31,980 bases of DNA from Stagonosporopsis chrysanthemi (GCA_022560025.1 JAFISE010000266.1:1-31980), one strand, 5' to 3'; positions 10,215 through 21,007 are shown, numbered from the stretch's first letter. Numbers and translations: made by a program. Notes: generated by a model not told the origin, from the sequence alone.

Positions 10215-10670
10215 CAATGAAATGACAAACAAAAGTATCGCGCCAGAAAGTAAATTAGGATAGAAAGCTGTTCAATGTCGCGCTGGATGCGAGGGGATCC
10301 TTTTTTAACACGGGGCATGGAGGTTCCCATTTGAGGCTCATGCACGTACCCTATCAACGATCCGTGCTGCAATCCCACCGGCTAACAGCACTGCATGATT
10401 GGCTGATCTGTAGCTATCGCCGCAGCATATGCATGTGAACGATCCATCTGGTCTTGATTAAGCATGCAGGTCCGGAAGCAGCAAATAGCACGAACCTGTG
10501 GTGGCAATCAGAAACAAATAATGAACCTCCTGCAGATGCGATCATTTCGCCGCGAACAAGGCTACAGCCTTGCTGTCATCCAATATTCTCTTTGCTTGTG
10601 CGAGTTCTCCTTTTCGAGAAGATTTCCACGCTGCGTGCTCTTGTCTTCGTCATCTACCCTGAGTGGCGGG
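10215..10670. other. Divergent promoter region
   Basis: 456 bases between the starts of the GH47 gene (-) and the membrane-protein gene (+). No gene was found. An in-frame extension of the downstream gene back to about 10464 is open, but it adds a poor N-terminus without hydrophobic character, so it is treated as 5' UTR. Confidence 0.5.
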
Positions 10671-11706
10671 ATGGCGACAAAAATGTACTTCTTCTTTTCC
10701 TTCATCTTCGTCACGTTCATCCTACCGCTGCAAGTAATTTGCCAGACAGTGCAAGATGACTGGACAGCGCCCGCGGCTCCCGATGGGTCGACACCGCTAC
10801 AGAGTGGCACTAAGTTCACGCTGCTCTGGAAATCAAATCTCCGGGGTTCTTTCGAGACATACTGTCCATCGTGCGATACCACAAAGCTAGATCTCTGGAT
10901 CACAAACTTCAACGGGACCAAGTACCAGTCTAAGATCGGTCGTACGTACATGTCTGGGGCTTCATTTCGAAGCATTGGAGGCTGACTATCCTGCTAGGCG
11001 GCATCGATCTCACCACGACTTCGTCCTACGACTGGAATGTTCAGATAGCCTCTGGCGAATTCTCTGAAAAGGACTTTTGGGTGTTTCGCTTCACATTCTT
11101 TGATTCAGTAGATCCGTACACGCAACAGATCTCATCGCCCGGATTCAGAATCAATGGCCTTATCAAAGCGGTCAGCACCAGCACAGTTGAATCCAGTACG
11201 AGTACCAGTGAGTCCATGAGCAGTCGATACCAATAAAATCTGCGCTAAGAACCTTCGTAGGCGCTACCTCTGCCACACTGGCATCCTCGAGCATTGCCAC
11301 AACTTCTACCAGCGTCACATCTTCGAGCACCATCATACCACAGGCCACAGAGCAGACATCCGTGGCATATTCATCTTCGGAGAACAACGTTTGGATCTCT
11401 GGTGTTGTCGTAGGGCCGATCCTCGGTCTGGGTTTGGGTGCTGTGCTCACGTGGTTTTGCTTGAGGAAACGCAGGAAGCAGAAAGCACTAGAGGCACAAG
11501 GAAACACCAGACATGGGCAACCCGACTGGAGTCAGCAGTACTTGCCTGATCACAATCCGGCTGAAAAGTACTCTCACACAGTGAACATGGATTCTCAGCC
11601 GTGGCAACGGCAAGATGCTGACCAAGACCGGCGTATAGTAGAGGCTCCCGACCACATGACCGCGGTACAGCCTGTGGAACTATGGCAAGGAAATTATAGG
11701 TCGTAG
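10671..11706 (+). CDS. Secreted/single-pass membrane protein with Ser/Thr-rich stalk
   Basis: Three exons (10671-10941, 10998-11207, 11261-11706) encode 308 residues. Introns are 56 bp (gtacgt...ctgctag) and 53 bp (gtgagt...cttcgtag), and both keep the frame. The start at ATG 10671 (or 10683) gives a clear signal peptide (YFFFSFIFVTFILPLQVICQ). The ectodomain has one Cys pair (CPSC), the N-glycosylation sequon NGT, and a beta-rich pattern (FTLLWKSN, YDWNVQIASG). A Ser/Thr-rich stalk precedes one transmembrane helix (GVVVGPILGLGLGAVLTWF) and a basic stop-transfer (RKRRKQK), with a 70-residue hydrophilic tail. The layout resembles fungal Mid2/WSC-like wall-stress sensors, but no WSC cysteine pattern is present. 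Function is unknown; gene structure is fairly sure. Confidence 0.75.
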
Positions 11707-12964
11707 TGTTAGTACCGGGAGGTAATGGTTGCAATAAGGGATCTCCGCTGTAGAACATTTTGGTGCTGGTGACAATCCAAGATCCATATGTATGTTACCC
11801 AAGCAGGCTGACATAGAGGCGATACTGAATGTTCGTAAATATAATCAGGCGCCAAAAAGGATTTTGCGCATGAAACGTGCTCATCAGTTCTCTATCAGGA
11901 GGTCAGTTGCATGCAATACAATCCCTGGCTGATGGACAAAGAAAGCTGTAGGAACTTAACGTCCCGTAAACATTGTGACCACCAGCTGCAGCCAGAGCTT
12001 TTCACAAACTGTATTTTATCTTACGTGGTGTAAAATGGCTGCTCGGATGAGCGATAGCTAGCAGGAGATTTGAGTTGGTGGCCAGAGAAGCAACAGCCAC
12101 GTAGGGAAAGATGTGCATTAGCCAGCACAATCTACTTTACTCCATTAGCATATTAGCATTGTGCACAACTATTCACAATGGCTGCAGATACAGCTTTCAG
12201 AAAAAATGATCAAGTCAAGACCGTGATCAGATCAATGTTTGCTGATCATGAGAAGTGTGTCGATATAGTCGTTGACTGGCGTAGGTCAGCGGAGATATCC
12301 TTATGCAAGCTACAGTTCCCGACGATAATTCTCGTAATCCATCTCAATTAGAGTCGAGTAGTTCCAGTTCCAATTCTGCGGCGACCAGCCAAAGGCGGGT
12401 ATTGGGACTTGCAGGGACGTGCTAGACATCAACAACTGTGCGCCTGAACCTCGATATTTTCGATCTCTCGCACTGCTCTGAAGGAGCTCGGTGGCATCTG
12501 TGTCAAAAACTTTCAAGGTGATGATAGTAACACAGTAGATACGACTTGAGAACGATTTGTTAAGGATATCGAAAATCCCGCATGTTGGTCAAATATGACA
12601 ATGGCGCTACCTCGATTAGGCATTGGCGTGGGCGCCCCGACATCATCGTCGCGCCGTCTCTTGGACCCACCTGCATGTAAGTACGAGACGTCGCATTGCA
12701 GTACACAAATATCACATACAAGTAGTTTGCTCAGTCAGAATTCGCAGCGGTCACTCTCTGCAACCTGATCAGCCTTGTCACGTGGCCAGCGATTCTGGAC
12801 GCCTGATGGGGCTGTGCCCCTGCGATGCAGCCCCAAACCAAGGAAATAGCCCTCGAATACTGAAGACGTCAGATCTTTGGCGCCTTTGAGTAGGAATAAC
12901 AACCTTCGATACATGAACCGTGTCTTAGACCAAGCTAACCAAGCAATGCCGTTGTGCCGACGCG
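11707..12964. other. Long intergenic region, possible gene relic
   Basis: 1.26 kb without a firm gene. A short plus-strand frame starts at ATG 12178 (about 57 codons, MAADTAFRKND...), and a minus-strand frame at 12310-12595 has protein-like character (next entry). The rest shows nothing recognisable. Confidence 0.4.
12310..12516 (-). other. Possible coding fragment, minus strand
   Basis: An open stretch with no ATG start. The frame stays open upstream to about 12595 and ends at a stop at 12310. The C-terminus (FGWSPQNWNWNYSTLIEMDY) is rich in aromatic residues and looks more like protein than chance. No exon upstream could be joined in phase, so it may be a terminal exon or a relic of a lost gene. 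Confidence 0.2.
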
Positions 12965-15322
12965 ATGAGCTTCGGAATCAGCATAGGAGACCTCTTGAAG
13001 CTGGGCGAGATTGCTGGCCGCGTGTATAAGAACTGTACGACAGCCCACATCTCTCATGTGAACACGAGTGGCTAACCCATTGTAGGCCGCGACTGTACGG
13101 GTGACTATAGGTCGCTAACGACTGAAGCGCGTAGTCTTACGAATCTGCTGGATGACATCCAGGACAAGTACGAGAAGATTCCCATACATAAGCGCAAACA
13201 GCTCCTCGTAGCTTACGATCCATGCCTTGACGTTCTGTCTGAGCTTGACAGACTGCTCCAGCACTACAACTCCCTTGATACAAAAAGCAAGCGAGCTTGG
13301 GATCGATTGAAATGGGACCCGGAGAAGTCACGCAGTCTGCGGGAGCGCCTCGCGTCCAGCGTGACAATGCTCAATGCATTCTACACCTCGTTGATACACG
13401 ACAATCAGGTTCTGATTCTCGAGGCCTTGGAGCGGTTAGAGCTGGACTATAAAGGCGGATGCCGTGAAGAGAGCATAGCCTCGATTGAGCGGATTGCTGG
13501 TCTTGAAGAGCAAGAAGACGACGATACGGCATGGACTCAGATCATCCGCGATCTCGAGGACGTCGGTATATCCCGGCAAATTGCATCGACATATCAAGAT
13601 TTTGTGGTGGACTGGTTCATCAAAGCTGTAAATGAGGGCAGATTGTTGGAACAGCGCAACAATCCTGAAAGCATGAACTCGACACGGCGATCCTCTGCTG
13701 TCTTTGACATGGATCTCCTATCCGCATCGCTTCCCCCAAAGGATATGGCTGTCAAGTCTGAGGCTGCCCGTGTTCAAGACCAATCTATACGCGCACGGTC
13801 GCCCGACATTGTTCGTCTTCAGAGATCAGCCTCTTCGAATGCTCCTGAGCCATTGCATGTATTCGACCCTCTTATTGGACCTACGAAAGAGGCAAACTTG
13901 CCAGATCCATCTCACGTCGCTCCAGAGCCCGTGAACATCCTCTCGCCGTCTGACCAAGCTCCTGAGCTTTTACATAGAAAGAACGAAGACGATAACACAA
14001 CGTTTTTGTGGCCAGCCAGTGCGGCTTCGGAGGCGCCAGTACCTGTACTGTCTACGGCCTTTTCTAACCTCAACGACAATGCGCAACAAATACGAGCAGC
14101 ATGGGTCGGGCACGACTATGTCGCTGCTTCCGAACTACTTGAACAACAACTTGCAGCCGTTGAGCATGGCTTCATCACCCCCAGTGGTCTCCAGCCTGAC
14201 CGTCGTGTTTTACGACACTGCATTGGCGTGTGCGCATCATACAGCGGCAACCTCGTCAAGGCAAAGTTCTTCTTTGAGAGCGCGTTCAACGGCATTTATT
14301 TAGTGAAAAACTTTGATGAGGGCGACATAGCGGCAGCTCGCTGGTTAGGTGACGTTTGTCTCCAACTACACGAATTCGATAATACAGTACTAGCGTGGAG
14401 CGTCGCCCTGGAAGGCTCAATTCGGCGCTATGGTCTTACACATGATCGTACACGGCTAGCTGTTCAGGAGATGCTCAAGCTAGACGAGTGGCTATCGGCT
14501 TTCAGACACATCAACGAGAGGTTTGCCGCGAATGTGGATCCGACCAATATCTTCTCCAATACTCACGCCCTGGAGAAAAGTGATCTGGTTCGCGCCATAC
14601 AGGCACGTGTAAGAGCTGAGCAACCTCGATCAAGCCAGATCAGAATCGGACGTCCCTCTGATAGTCTTAAGTCTCGCCCGCGTCTAGAAACGCTCCCAAG
14701 TGAGGCGTTTTTCACCAGCCCGCTTGTGTCATCAGGATGGCCGCTACAATGGGACTCGACTTTTTCGCCCATCGCTGTCTATCGGACGTATTGGTTTTTC
14801 AAGATCATAAAACCCACTCAGCCCCCGCTATCGGAGCGTGCGCTACATTGGACGTCGCTTGGAGAATCTAAGAAGCTCGACTTTGTCACTAAATCAGGTA
14901 GTGCCTGGCTGGTTGAAACTGTCAAAGCCGTCTTACGTGAGTTGGGAATCGACCATGCTGAACATCCCGACGAGAACATTCTCGTTTGCTCACTCGAGAG
15001 AGAGCATGATGGCATGGCATGTTCAGAAGGTGTTTTGATTGGTTTCTGGAAGGTGCAATTCCGTAACGTATGTGGCGTGAAGATCTCTAATGTGAGATGG
15101 TCTACGCGAAAGCCGCCCCCTCTGTATGGCGCAAAGCTAGTAGTTGATTTCGGCCCACCGGTGGACACACTCGAATTTCGAGACACCATCAAAGAGATGT
15201 TGCAAATCGCCGACAATCGTCCACATCTTGCGACACGGATGGACGAAAAGACCAGTGTCGAGTCCAGCTCACGATCCTGGAAACCTTGGAGAAAGTCGAA
15301 GACGACTTCATTTGCATCATAA
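12965..15322 (+). CDS. HeLo-like / STAND N-terminal-domain protein without NACHT
   Basis: Two exons (12965-13034, 13086-15322) give 768 residues. The 51-bp intron (gtacga...attgtag) joins ...VYKN-C-RDCTGDYRSLTTEA in phase. Residues 1 to about 150 have the all-helical pattern of fungal STAND/NLR N-terminal (HeLo-like) domains: FGISIGDLLKLGEIAGRVYK, then SLTNLLDDIQDKYEKIP and YDPCLDVLSELDRLL. A Ser/Pro-rich linker (about 220-350) is followed by a helical repeat region of TPR/SEL1 style (about 355-470, AASELLEQQLAAVEHG onward) and a conserved-looking C-terminal domain (about 580-740, YRTYWFFKIIKP... to VDFGPPVDTLEF). No P-loop NTPase or WD/ankyrin array is present, so it is not a complete NLR. 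By family it may act in heterokaryon or immune-type signalling; this is inference. Confidence 0.75.
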
Positions 15323-16822
15323 GATCACGTCCTCTCATAGTGTACGGAGATTTCATTCAAATGCTCATAGATGGAGGTCATCATTTCGGACTTCGGCTGT
15401 GACCCGCATGCTCTGCGTTCGAGATCTCTTGACGCTCGGTAAGGGTACGGCGCGTGCCAGCTGAAACGCTCACCTGTGCTCCCCACAACCACAAGTGCAC
15501 ATCACCAACAGATCTCTGGTCTCAGTCACTGCCTTCCATTCTCTTCCATGGCCGCAACGCTCCGGCAATACCGGTGACGTCTGAGCTCTGTCTTAATAGT
15601 TAGCAAGGATCGTGCACGGTTTCCGCACGAACAAGCGTGGCAGCTGCAAACAAGGTTTATCCACCCTACCTTAAATCATCCTCATCTCTTTGTTCGCAAA
15701 TGGCCCGACCAAGAGCAAACGTCACATATCTCTTGTAAATCAAAACAGTTGGAACGCCCGTGGTTGTTGGTTTCTGCCCCTGCTTCACGCTGAAGCGAGG
15801 GAAGTACAACCGCAATCTTCGCATGCACGATTCCGCTGCGTGCCGGCGTCACATGCAGTGCGACAGAGTGAAACAAGTTATACCACTTCCTCGTAAAGCA
15901 CACCTCTCCTGATGCAAGATTGTTCGGCGGCAAAGGACATTCAACAACAGTGTGCCTTGCACCCATGCCAGGTCTGAGCGGGGATCGAGAGCTTGGCTTA
16001 GGCTTACACAAAGGACCCGGAGTCCTTGCGAAATTGGTGACGACTGAGTTAGCGACTGCCAAGCTGCGGGTTTGCTGTGGGTTCCCGTACCCCTGAGTGA
16101 ATTTCGGAAGCTGGATTACACCAGGCGCTTAGGATATGGCAAGCTTCTGTTCACTGAGGATGTCTTTTCTGTAAAGAACCCCGCTTTAGGCGTTGTGCAC
16201 CATGATCTGCTCCATAGCTGGCAGCAGGTCGATGTTTGCAGGACCTATGCCCCAAAGAAACAGTTTAATGAAGGGTGGTACCTGAATTAGCTTGTCCGAA
16301 GAGGTGCCACGCTGCGGCTGACCTTACCAAATCATCGCCTAGCGGCTCGTCAACGCTGTCCGTTTGTGCGTTTGCGTTTCAAGTAGGCTTTAGCGCTTCG
16401 TATGATTGGCCGTACGTCTTCAAGGCTGACAACTACCCCGTCGGACGTCAACAACTCAACCGCAATTCCGGCACGACTTGTGGTATTCTGGAGATCTGTC
16501 GCTAGGAACACATTCAGTGGGGCGGCAGTGCGGCAGCCTGGCCACAGGGATTTGGAGCTGAAGAATCGGCGCAGGGGATCCGCGGCCTGACATCAAAAGC
16601 CCGAACAGATTCTGCCTCCACGCTTCCTCTCCTTACCTTTGGTCTTGTGCTCATAACCACCACTGTCCTTTCACTCAGCATTTGCTGCATTTCCCTCTTT
16701 AACGTCGCCAGTCGACAGCCACTCATTTCTTGCTTTGAAGTCCTAGTGACTCAATCTGTTCCTGTGATATACTACAACCTTGATCTACAATCAACAAGTC
16801 AACATCTTACACACCAAACAAC
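15323..16822. other. Intergenic region and AA9 promoter
   Basis: 1.5 kb with no supported gene. The longest frames (15682-16062 on minus, 16072-16290 on plus) have no domain or start context to favour them. The 150 bases before 16823 are C/T- and A/C-rich with frequent CAAC/ACAA, as in a fungal 5' UTR. Confidence 0.5.
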
Positions 16823-18542
16823 ATGAAGACTCAGTCTATGCTTCTTGCGGCTCTGGCCTCCGCGCCAGCTGCTTTCGCCCACACTGCATTCACTGACTTC
16901 TACGTCAATGGAGTCCCCCAGGTCAGCAGAGTGAATTCCTAACATGAAACCATGGACTAACACACTCAGGGTGATGGCATTGCCATGCGTATGAGCACCA
17001 ACTCAGAGCATTCCACTGCCCCAATTGGCAGTCTTGGCAGCGATGACATGGCTTGCAGTATGTCACTTCCCTATGGACAAGCAGCATCCTTCACTGACCA
17101 ACAACCTAGACGCCGGCGGAACTACGGGTGTCTCTCGCGTACAGTCGGTTCCGGATGGCGCCACAATCTCATTCGAGGTCCGTGCTTGGCCCAGTGATCC
17201 TTCCAAGGAGCGTCTTGAGCGTGGTCATAAGGGTCCTTGTGCTGTCTACCTGAAGAAGGTTGCCTCCGCTATCAACGATCCAGGTACGCCTCCACGAACA
17301 CACTCATCGGGTGTATGCTAACAATATGGCACAGGCGCCGGCGATGGCTGGTTCAAGATCTTCGAGCACGGTTATGACTCTGCCTCCGACAGCTGGTGCT
17401 CCGACAAGATCATCGACAACAACGGCCTTTTGAACGTGAAGCTCCCTGCTGGTCTCGAGGGTGGTAACTATCTCGCTCGCCCCGAGATCCTGGCTCTTCA
17501 TGCCGCCAACGACAACGACCCGCAGTTCTACACTGGCTGTGCCCAGATCTTCCTCGAGAGCGACGGCAACCTCGTTCCCGAGTCCACCGTCTCTATCCCT
17601 GGTTACGTCGACTACGGTGAGCCCAGCACCAGCTTCGACATCTACAACAAGGACGCTTCTACCTACGAGATGCCCGGCCCTAAGATTGCAACACTGACCC
17701 CCAACTCGGCCCAGATCGCCTCCTCCGGCCAGACCGCCCAGACCGAGGGCCAGAAGCCAGCCGGCTGCCTCGTTGAGAACGGCAACTGGTGCGGTGTTGA
17801 GGTCTCCGACTACAGCGATGAGAAGGGCTGCTGGGCCTCTGGCGAGGAGTGCTGGCAGCAGGCCGAGAAGTGCTTCGACGCCGCCCCTATCACCGGCAGC
17901 GCAGGCTGCAAGCTCTGGCAGACTAAGTGCCAGGCCATCAACGACGCATGCACAGCCGGCGACTTCCAGGGCCCGCCCAACAAGAACAAGGTCCTTGCTC
18001 AGGAGAAGAAGAGTATCGACGTCGGTGCCATCCTGAGCGGCGGTATCGACTCGTCCAACGTTGACTCCACCCCCAAGGAGCAGACGACCGAGAAGTCCTC
18101 CGCTGCTCCCGCTAAGCCTACCAGCGCGCCCGTCGAGAAGCCCGTCGAGAAGCCTGTCGAGAAGCCTGTCGAGAAGCCTGTTGAGAAGCCTGTTGAGACG
18201 CCCGTCGCCACTTCCTCTGCTGCCGCTGCCGCGCCCACCAACATCGACGACTACGCGTCCCCCGACATCGTCGACTCGAAGGAGGATGCCGAGCCCAGCA
18301 AGTCTGAGTCCGAGGCGGAGGTCCCCAAGGAAACAGCCACCCAGGAAGCGCCCTCGTACGACGCCGCGCCCGCACCCACTCCTGCGCCTGCGGCTCCTTC
18401 GGCTGAGGAGGGCGGCTGCGGCGATGCCGATGTCTGCGTGACTGTCACCGAGATCGAGACTGTCGTGGAGTACGTGACCGTCACTGCTGAGTACCGCAAG
18501 CGCGGTGCTGTACACGCTCACCGCCGTCACGCGCGCCGCTAG
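16823..18542 (+). CDS. AA9 lytic polysaccharide monooxygenase with long C-terminal tail
   Basis: Four exons (16823-16921, 16970-17057, 17110-17283, 17335-18542) give 522 residues; the introns are 48, 52 and 51 bp. A 19-residue signal peptide ends ...AAFA, leaving His20 as the mature N-terminus (HTAFTDFYVNGVPQ), the first ligand of the copper histidine brace. The second ligand is His102 in GHKGPCAVYL. His176, Gln184 and Tyr186 in ALHAANDNDPQFY fill the second-sphere and axial places, and Cys62-Cys189 matches the family disulfide. AA9 enzymes oxidatively cut cellulose and related glucans. After the catalytic domain comes an eight-Cys module (about 265-333, GCLVENGNWC to ACTAGDFQGPP), then a disordered tail with five PVEK repeats, acidic and Ala/Pro-rich parts, and a dibasic end (EYRKR). 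No CBM1 is present and no GPI signal is evident. Confidence 0.93.
18129..18200 (+). repeat. 12-bp coding tandem repeat (PVEK x5 + PVET)
   Basis: Six in-frame copies of a 12-base unit inside the AA9 tail. Five encode Pro-Val-Glu-Lys and the last Pro-Val-Glu-Thr. Copies differ at the third position of Pro and Val codons. This type of tract often varies in copy number between strains. Confidence 0.9.
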
Positions 18543-18843
18543 ATGCTGCATGTGTTTGTTGTGGTGATGGGTTGTTAGATGTGAAATTACTTTTCTGCAA
18601 CGTTGTGTTGCGAGCGTTAGCGCTCTGTTTGGGATTTGTCTTTGAGCAGATGCTCAGGGGTTGGTTATGATACATATGGCTGAACAAAATGCATGCTTAT
18701 GGCTTATCGATGCTATTCGTGTTCGTGTCTGCTGCGCCAGTGAAATACGTACAGTCCTTCGAACGCAATTGACGGCGTGTGTGCGCGCTCTAAGTGATCC
18801 TCCACTCAGGACACGGGGTGCGGAACTCATCAGCGGGATCCCC
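18543..18843. terminator. Shared 3' region of AA9 and RKI1
   Basis: About 300 bases separate two convergent stop codons. There is no gene here; both transcripts must terminate in or overlap across it. Confidence 0.4.
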
Positions 18844-19698
18844 CTAGCGCTCACCGTCGACAGTCCTGACCACCACGCTGCCATCCTGCATACCGAAGTA
18901 CACGGCAACTGGCACCTGTCCACCGCTGACAGCTGACTTCGCACCCTCCTTCTCACGGAGCGCCTGTGCGTCCAGCCCATTCAGGCCAGAGAAGATACCA
19001 ACCTCCAATACACCAGTCAGAGACTTAATCGCCTTCGCAATGTTGTTTACCTCCCATGTGCCGTCACTCCCGTCGCCCTTGCCCAGCCCTTGCTCAACAT
19101 CCTTCTTGGTGAGCAACGCAGGGAACGCCGCATCGATGATGTAGAAATCCTGATCCGTCTTGAGCGGCCCCGACTTCTCAAGCTGCGTAATCCTCAGCTT
19201 GGGATCCGTAGAGCCCAGTGTGCGCAGTGCCGCAGCGACCTTGTTCTGCGACAGCGGCGCAATCTCAATCGGTATTGTGGGCCAGTTGGTCAGGAGACGG
19301 TCCTGGCGTTTGCGGTAGTCTGCAACGCAGACGAATTTCTTCGCGCGCTCAGCGACGAGCTTCTCCTGGAACAGGCACGCGCCGCCACCCTTGATGCAGT
19401 TCAGCTCCAGATCGACCTCGTCGGCGCCGTCAAAGGCCACATCTAGCACGACGCTTTCGGGCAGGCTGTCGAAGGCCACGGGTGTCAGCCCGGCGTTGAT
19501 GATGACTTGTTTTGATTGGTAGCCTGTGGGCACGAAGCGGATGGCTGGATTTGTGGAGCGCTCTTTGATGGCTTCGACGACGTAAACAATTGTAGTGCCG
19601 CTGCCAATGCCAACGTACGAGGCATTGGCGTTGAAGTGGTCGGCCACTGCTTGCTGGCCGGCGGCGCGCTTGGCGGCTTCGACGTTGGAGTCAGTCAT
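18844..19698 (-). CDS. RKI1: Ribose-5-phosphate isomerase A
   Basis: A single exon of 284 residues from ATG 19698. It interconverts ribose-5-phosphate and ribulose-5-phosphate in the non-oxidative pentose phosphate pathway. RpiA family signatures are present: VGIGSGTTIVYVVEAI (phosphate loop), VPTGYQSKQVII, DVAFDGADEVDLELNCIKGGGACLFQEKLVAERAK-type core (catalytic Asp and Glu), ADYRKRQDRL and the terminal GLF-like IFSGLNGLDAQAL region. The length is close to yeast Rki1. The same frame continues upstream to ATG 19899 and would add 67 Arg/Ser/Pro-rich residues ending RRHFTTTPLLRTPA, which looks like a mitochondrial presequence. The shorter form matches the canonical cytosolic enzyme; both could be made. 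Confidence 0.93.
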   Translation of the reverse strand: MTDSNVEAAKRAAGQQAVADHFNANASYVGIGSGTTIVYVVEAIKERSTNPAIRFVPTGYQSKQVIINAGLTPVAFDSLPESVVLDVAFDGADEVDLELNCIKGGGACLFQEKLVAERAKKFVCVADYRKRQDRLLTNWPTIPIEIAPLSQNKVAAALRTLGSTDPKLRITQLEKSGPLKTDQDFYIIDAAFPALLTKKDVEQGLGKGDGSDGTWEVNNIAKAIKSLTGVLEVGIFSGLNGLDAQALREKEGAKSAVSGGQVPVAVYFGMQDGSVVVRTVDGER

Positions 19699-20383
19699 CG
19701 CAGGCGTTCGAAGTAAGGGTGTAGTGGTGAAGTGTCGGCGGGAAGGGATGTGTGGTGGTATGTTGTTATGCGAGGACGGAGGAAGGCACGATGTGACTCT
19801 GGTGTTGAGGGGCAGCAGAAAAGTGTGGAGGGGCAATGGCCGATGACGGATGCTTCGCAATTGCTGCGTGGGTCGCGCGATATGCAATACTTGGCGCATC
19901 GAATGACTGCAATGGCTTTCTTATGTGCAATTGAAGCTAGTCACGCGATCTTGGATATGATTTAGGCTATTTGTTGATCGCAACGAGTAGAGGCGTCAAA
20001 GGGAGCTCGAGACGACGCGAACAGCATGGGGAGCTCCTGCCAGAAGACGCGAGGCCCCACACCCCCACATAGCTTGGTGACCACCTCTTTTCTCATGTCG
20101 AAGTCTAACTTCTAGCTTTATCACTTTCGTCCAACTCAAACACGACACGAAAGACTCTATGTGTGCCTTTGTACAAATATCTGTGCTGCAATTGGTTGCG
20201 CTCGTTGGCTTGATTGGACATCAAGAGGCGTTTGCCCGTGGGGTGTTATAGGGCGTGCTCTTCTTCGCCTACACCATCAGAGAAGGATGACATATGCTTT
20301 GAGTCACCCAATACTGATCCACTTTCATTGTAATACATAGTACTTCCGTTAGTCTTTGCTCGTCGCCGTCTTGTTTCATCGCC
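19699..20383. other. Divergent promoter region, RKI1 / aconitase X
   Basis: 685 bases between divergent starts. The first 201 bases carry the in-frame upstream extension of RKI1 (to ATG 19899). The rest holds no supported gene and should contain both promoters. Confidence 0.5.
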
Positions 20384-20605
20384 ATGATCGAAATGCCAAG
20401 TACATATGACGAAATCATACACGGCACACCTCGTGTTCATGGGAGTGCTTCCGGCCAATTACTCGCCTCGCACCTCGAGCTCAGCCTCTGGGGCGGTGTT
20501 GATCATATCACCGGTAAGGTGATTGATCGTTCCCACCCTTTGGTCGGGCAGTGCCTAAAAGACAAGATCCTAGCCATCCCAGGTGGGCGAGGGTCTTGTT
20601 CAGCA
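20384..20605 (+). pseudogene. Truncated aconitase X, swivel domain fragment
   Basis: ATG 20384 (or 20393) opens about 74 residues that match the N-terminal swivel domain of fused fungal aconitase X proteins (DUF126 type): IIHGTPRVHGSASGQLLASH, LSLWGGVDHITGKVIDRSHP, LVGQCLKDKILAIPGGRGSCSA. Family members go on for roughly 500 more residues, including the large catalytic domain. Here the match ends at GGRGSCSA (20605). The frame then runs about 30 unrelated codons to a stop at 20698, with no usable splice donor. The break lies 115 bases before an LTR. Related enzymes include cis-3-hydroxy-L-proline dehydratase, where the swivel and large domains together form the active site, so this stump should be inactive. 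Confidence 0.75.
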
Positions 20606-20719
20606 CAGTTGTCAACAATCAAATCCAGTCCAAATCCACCCATAGACTCGATTTGTTTGATCAATTTAGCCTCTAAGGACTTGACTAGGAGGTCTTAGCA
20701 GCTGTTTGTACTTGATTTA
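20606..20719. other. Unassigned spacer between gene break and LTR
   Basis: 114 bases that match neither the aconitase X family nor the LTR. It is not AT-saturated. It may be the remains of an earlier insertion or rearrangement that broke the gene before element A arrived. Confidence 0.4.
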
Positions 20720-21007
20720 TGTAACGACACAGGGTGCTAGAGGAGTCCGAAAGGCATAGGTATCCGCTATAAGGTGTATGGAAGCACTGGGATAAACTGC
20801 AGGACTAGATCTCTATTCCTATAGGTCTTGTACGAAAGGATACTTCAAAACTATCTATCTGAACTCTGGAGAAGCTCCCCCTCTTATACCTGGGAGCTCG
20901 GGGTTGACTGCACCGAAAGACATCAGGAGGAACTAGGAGACGGGTCTGACTCAGAAGGCTGTCGGTGTGGGTGCAATGCAGGCTTAGGGTATGAGCCTGT
21001 TCTTACA
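20720..21007 (-). repeat. LTR of element A (3' LTR in element orientation)
   Basis: A 288-bp LTR beginning TGTAACGACACAGG and ending GTTCTTACA, the reverse orientation of the LTRs of element B and related along its length. It is the least decayed LTR in the window, retaining CpG, CpA, GG and CC. A reverse-strand polypurine tract adjoins it at 21011-21021. The five bases outside (ATTTA) have no partner in the window because the other LTR of A lies beyond it. Confidence 0.8.

Noticed and set aside
15682..16062. Minus-strand 126-codon frame in the AA9 upstream region
   Set aside because: No recognisable domain, composition like non-coding DNA, and no neighbouring exon that fits. It could be real but cannot be supported.
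15978..16522. CreA-like SYGGRG hexamers upstream of the AA9 gene (15978, 16179 reverse, 16517)
   Set aside because: The degenerate hexamer is expected about once per 250 bases on both strands, so three in this region is no more than chance.
17304..18551. Long minus-strand open frame of 415 codons across the AA9 gene
   Set aside because: It is the shadow of a GC-rich, codon-biased gene on the other strand. The plus strand has a clear AA9 fold with introns; the shadow is Gly/Leu/Val low-complexity.
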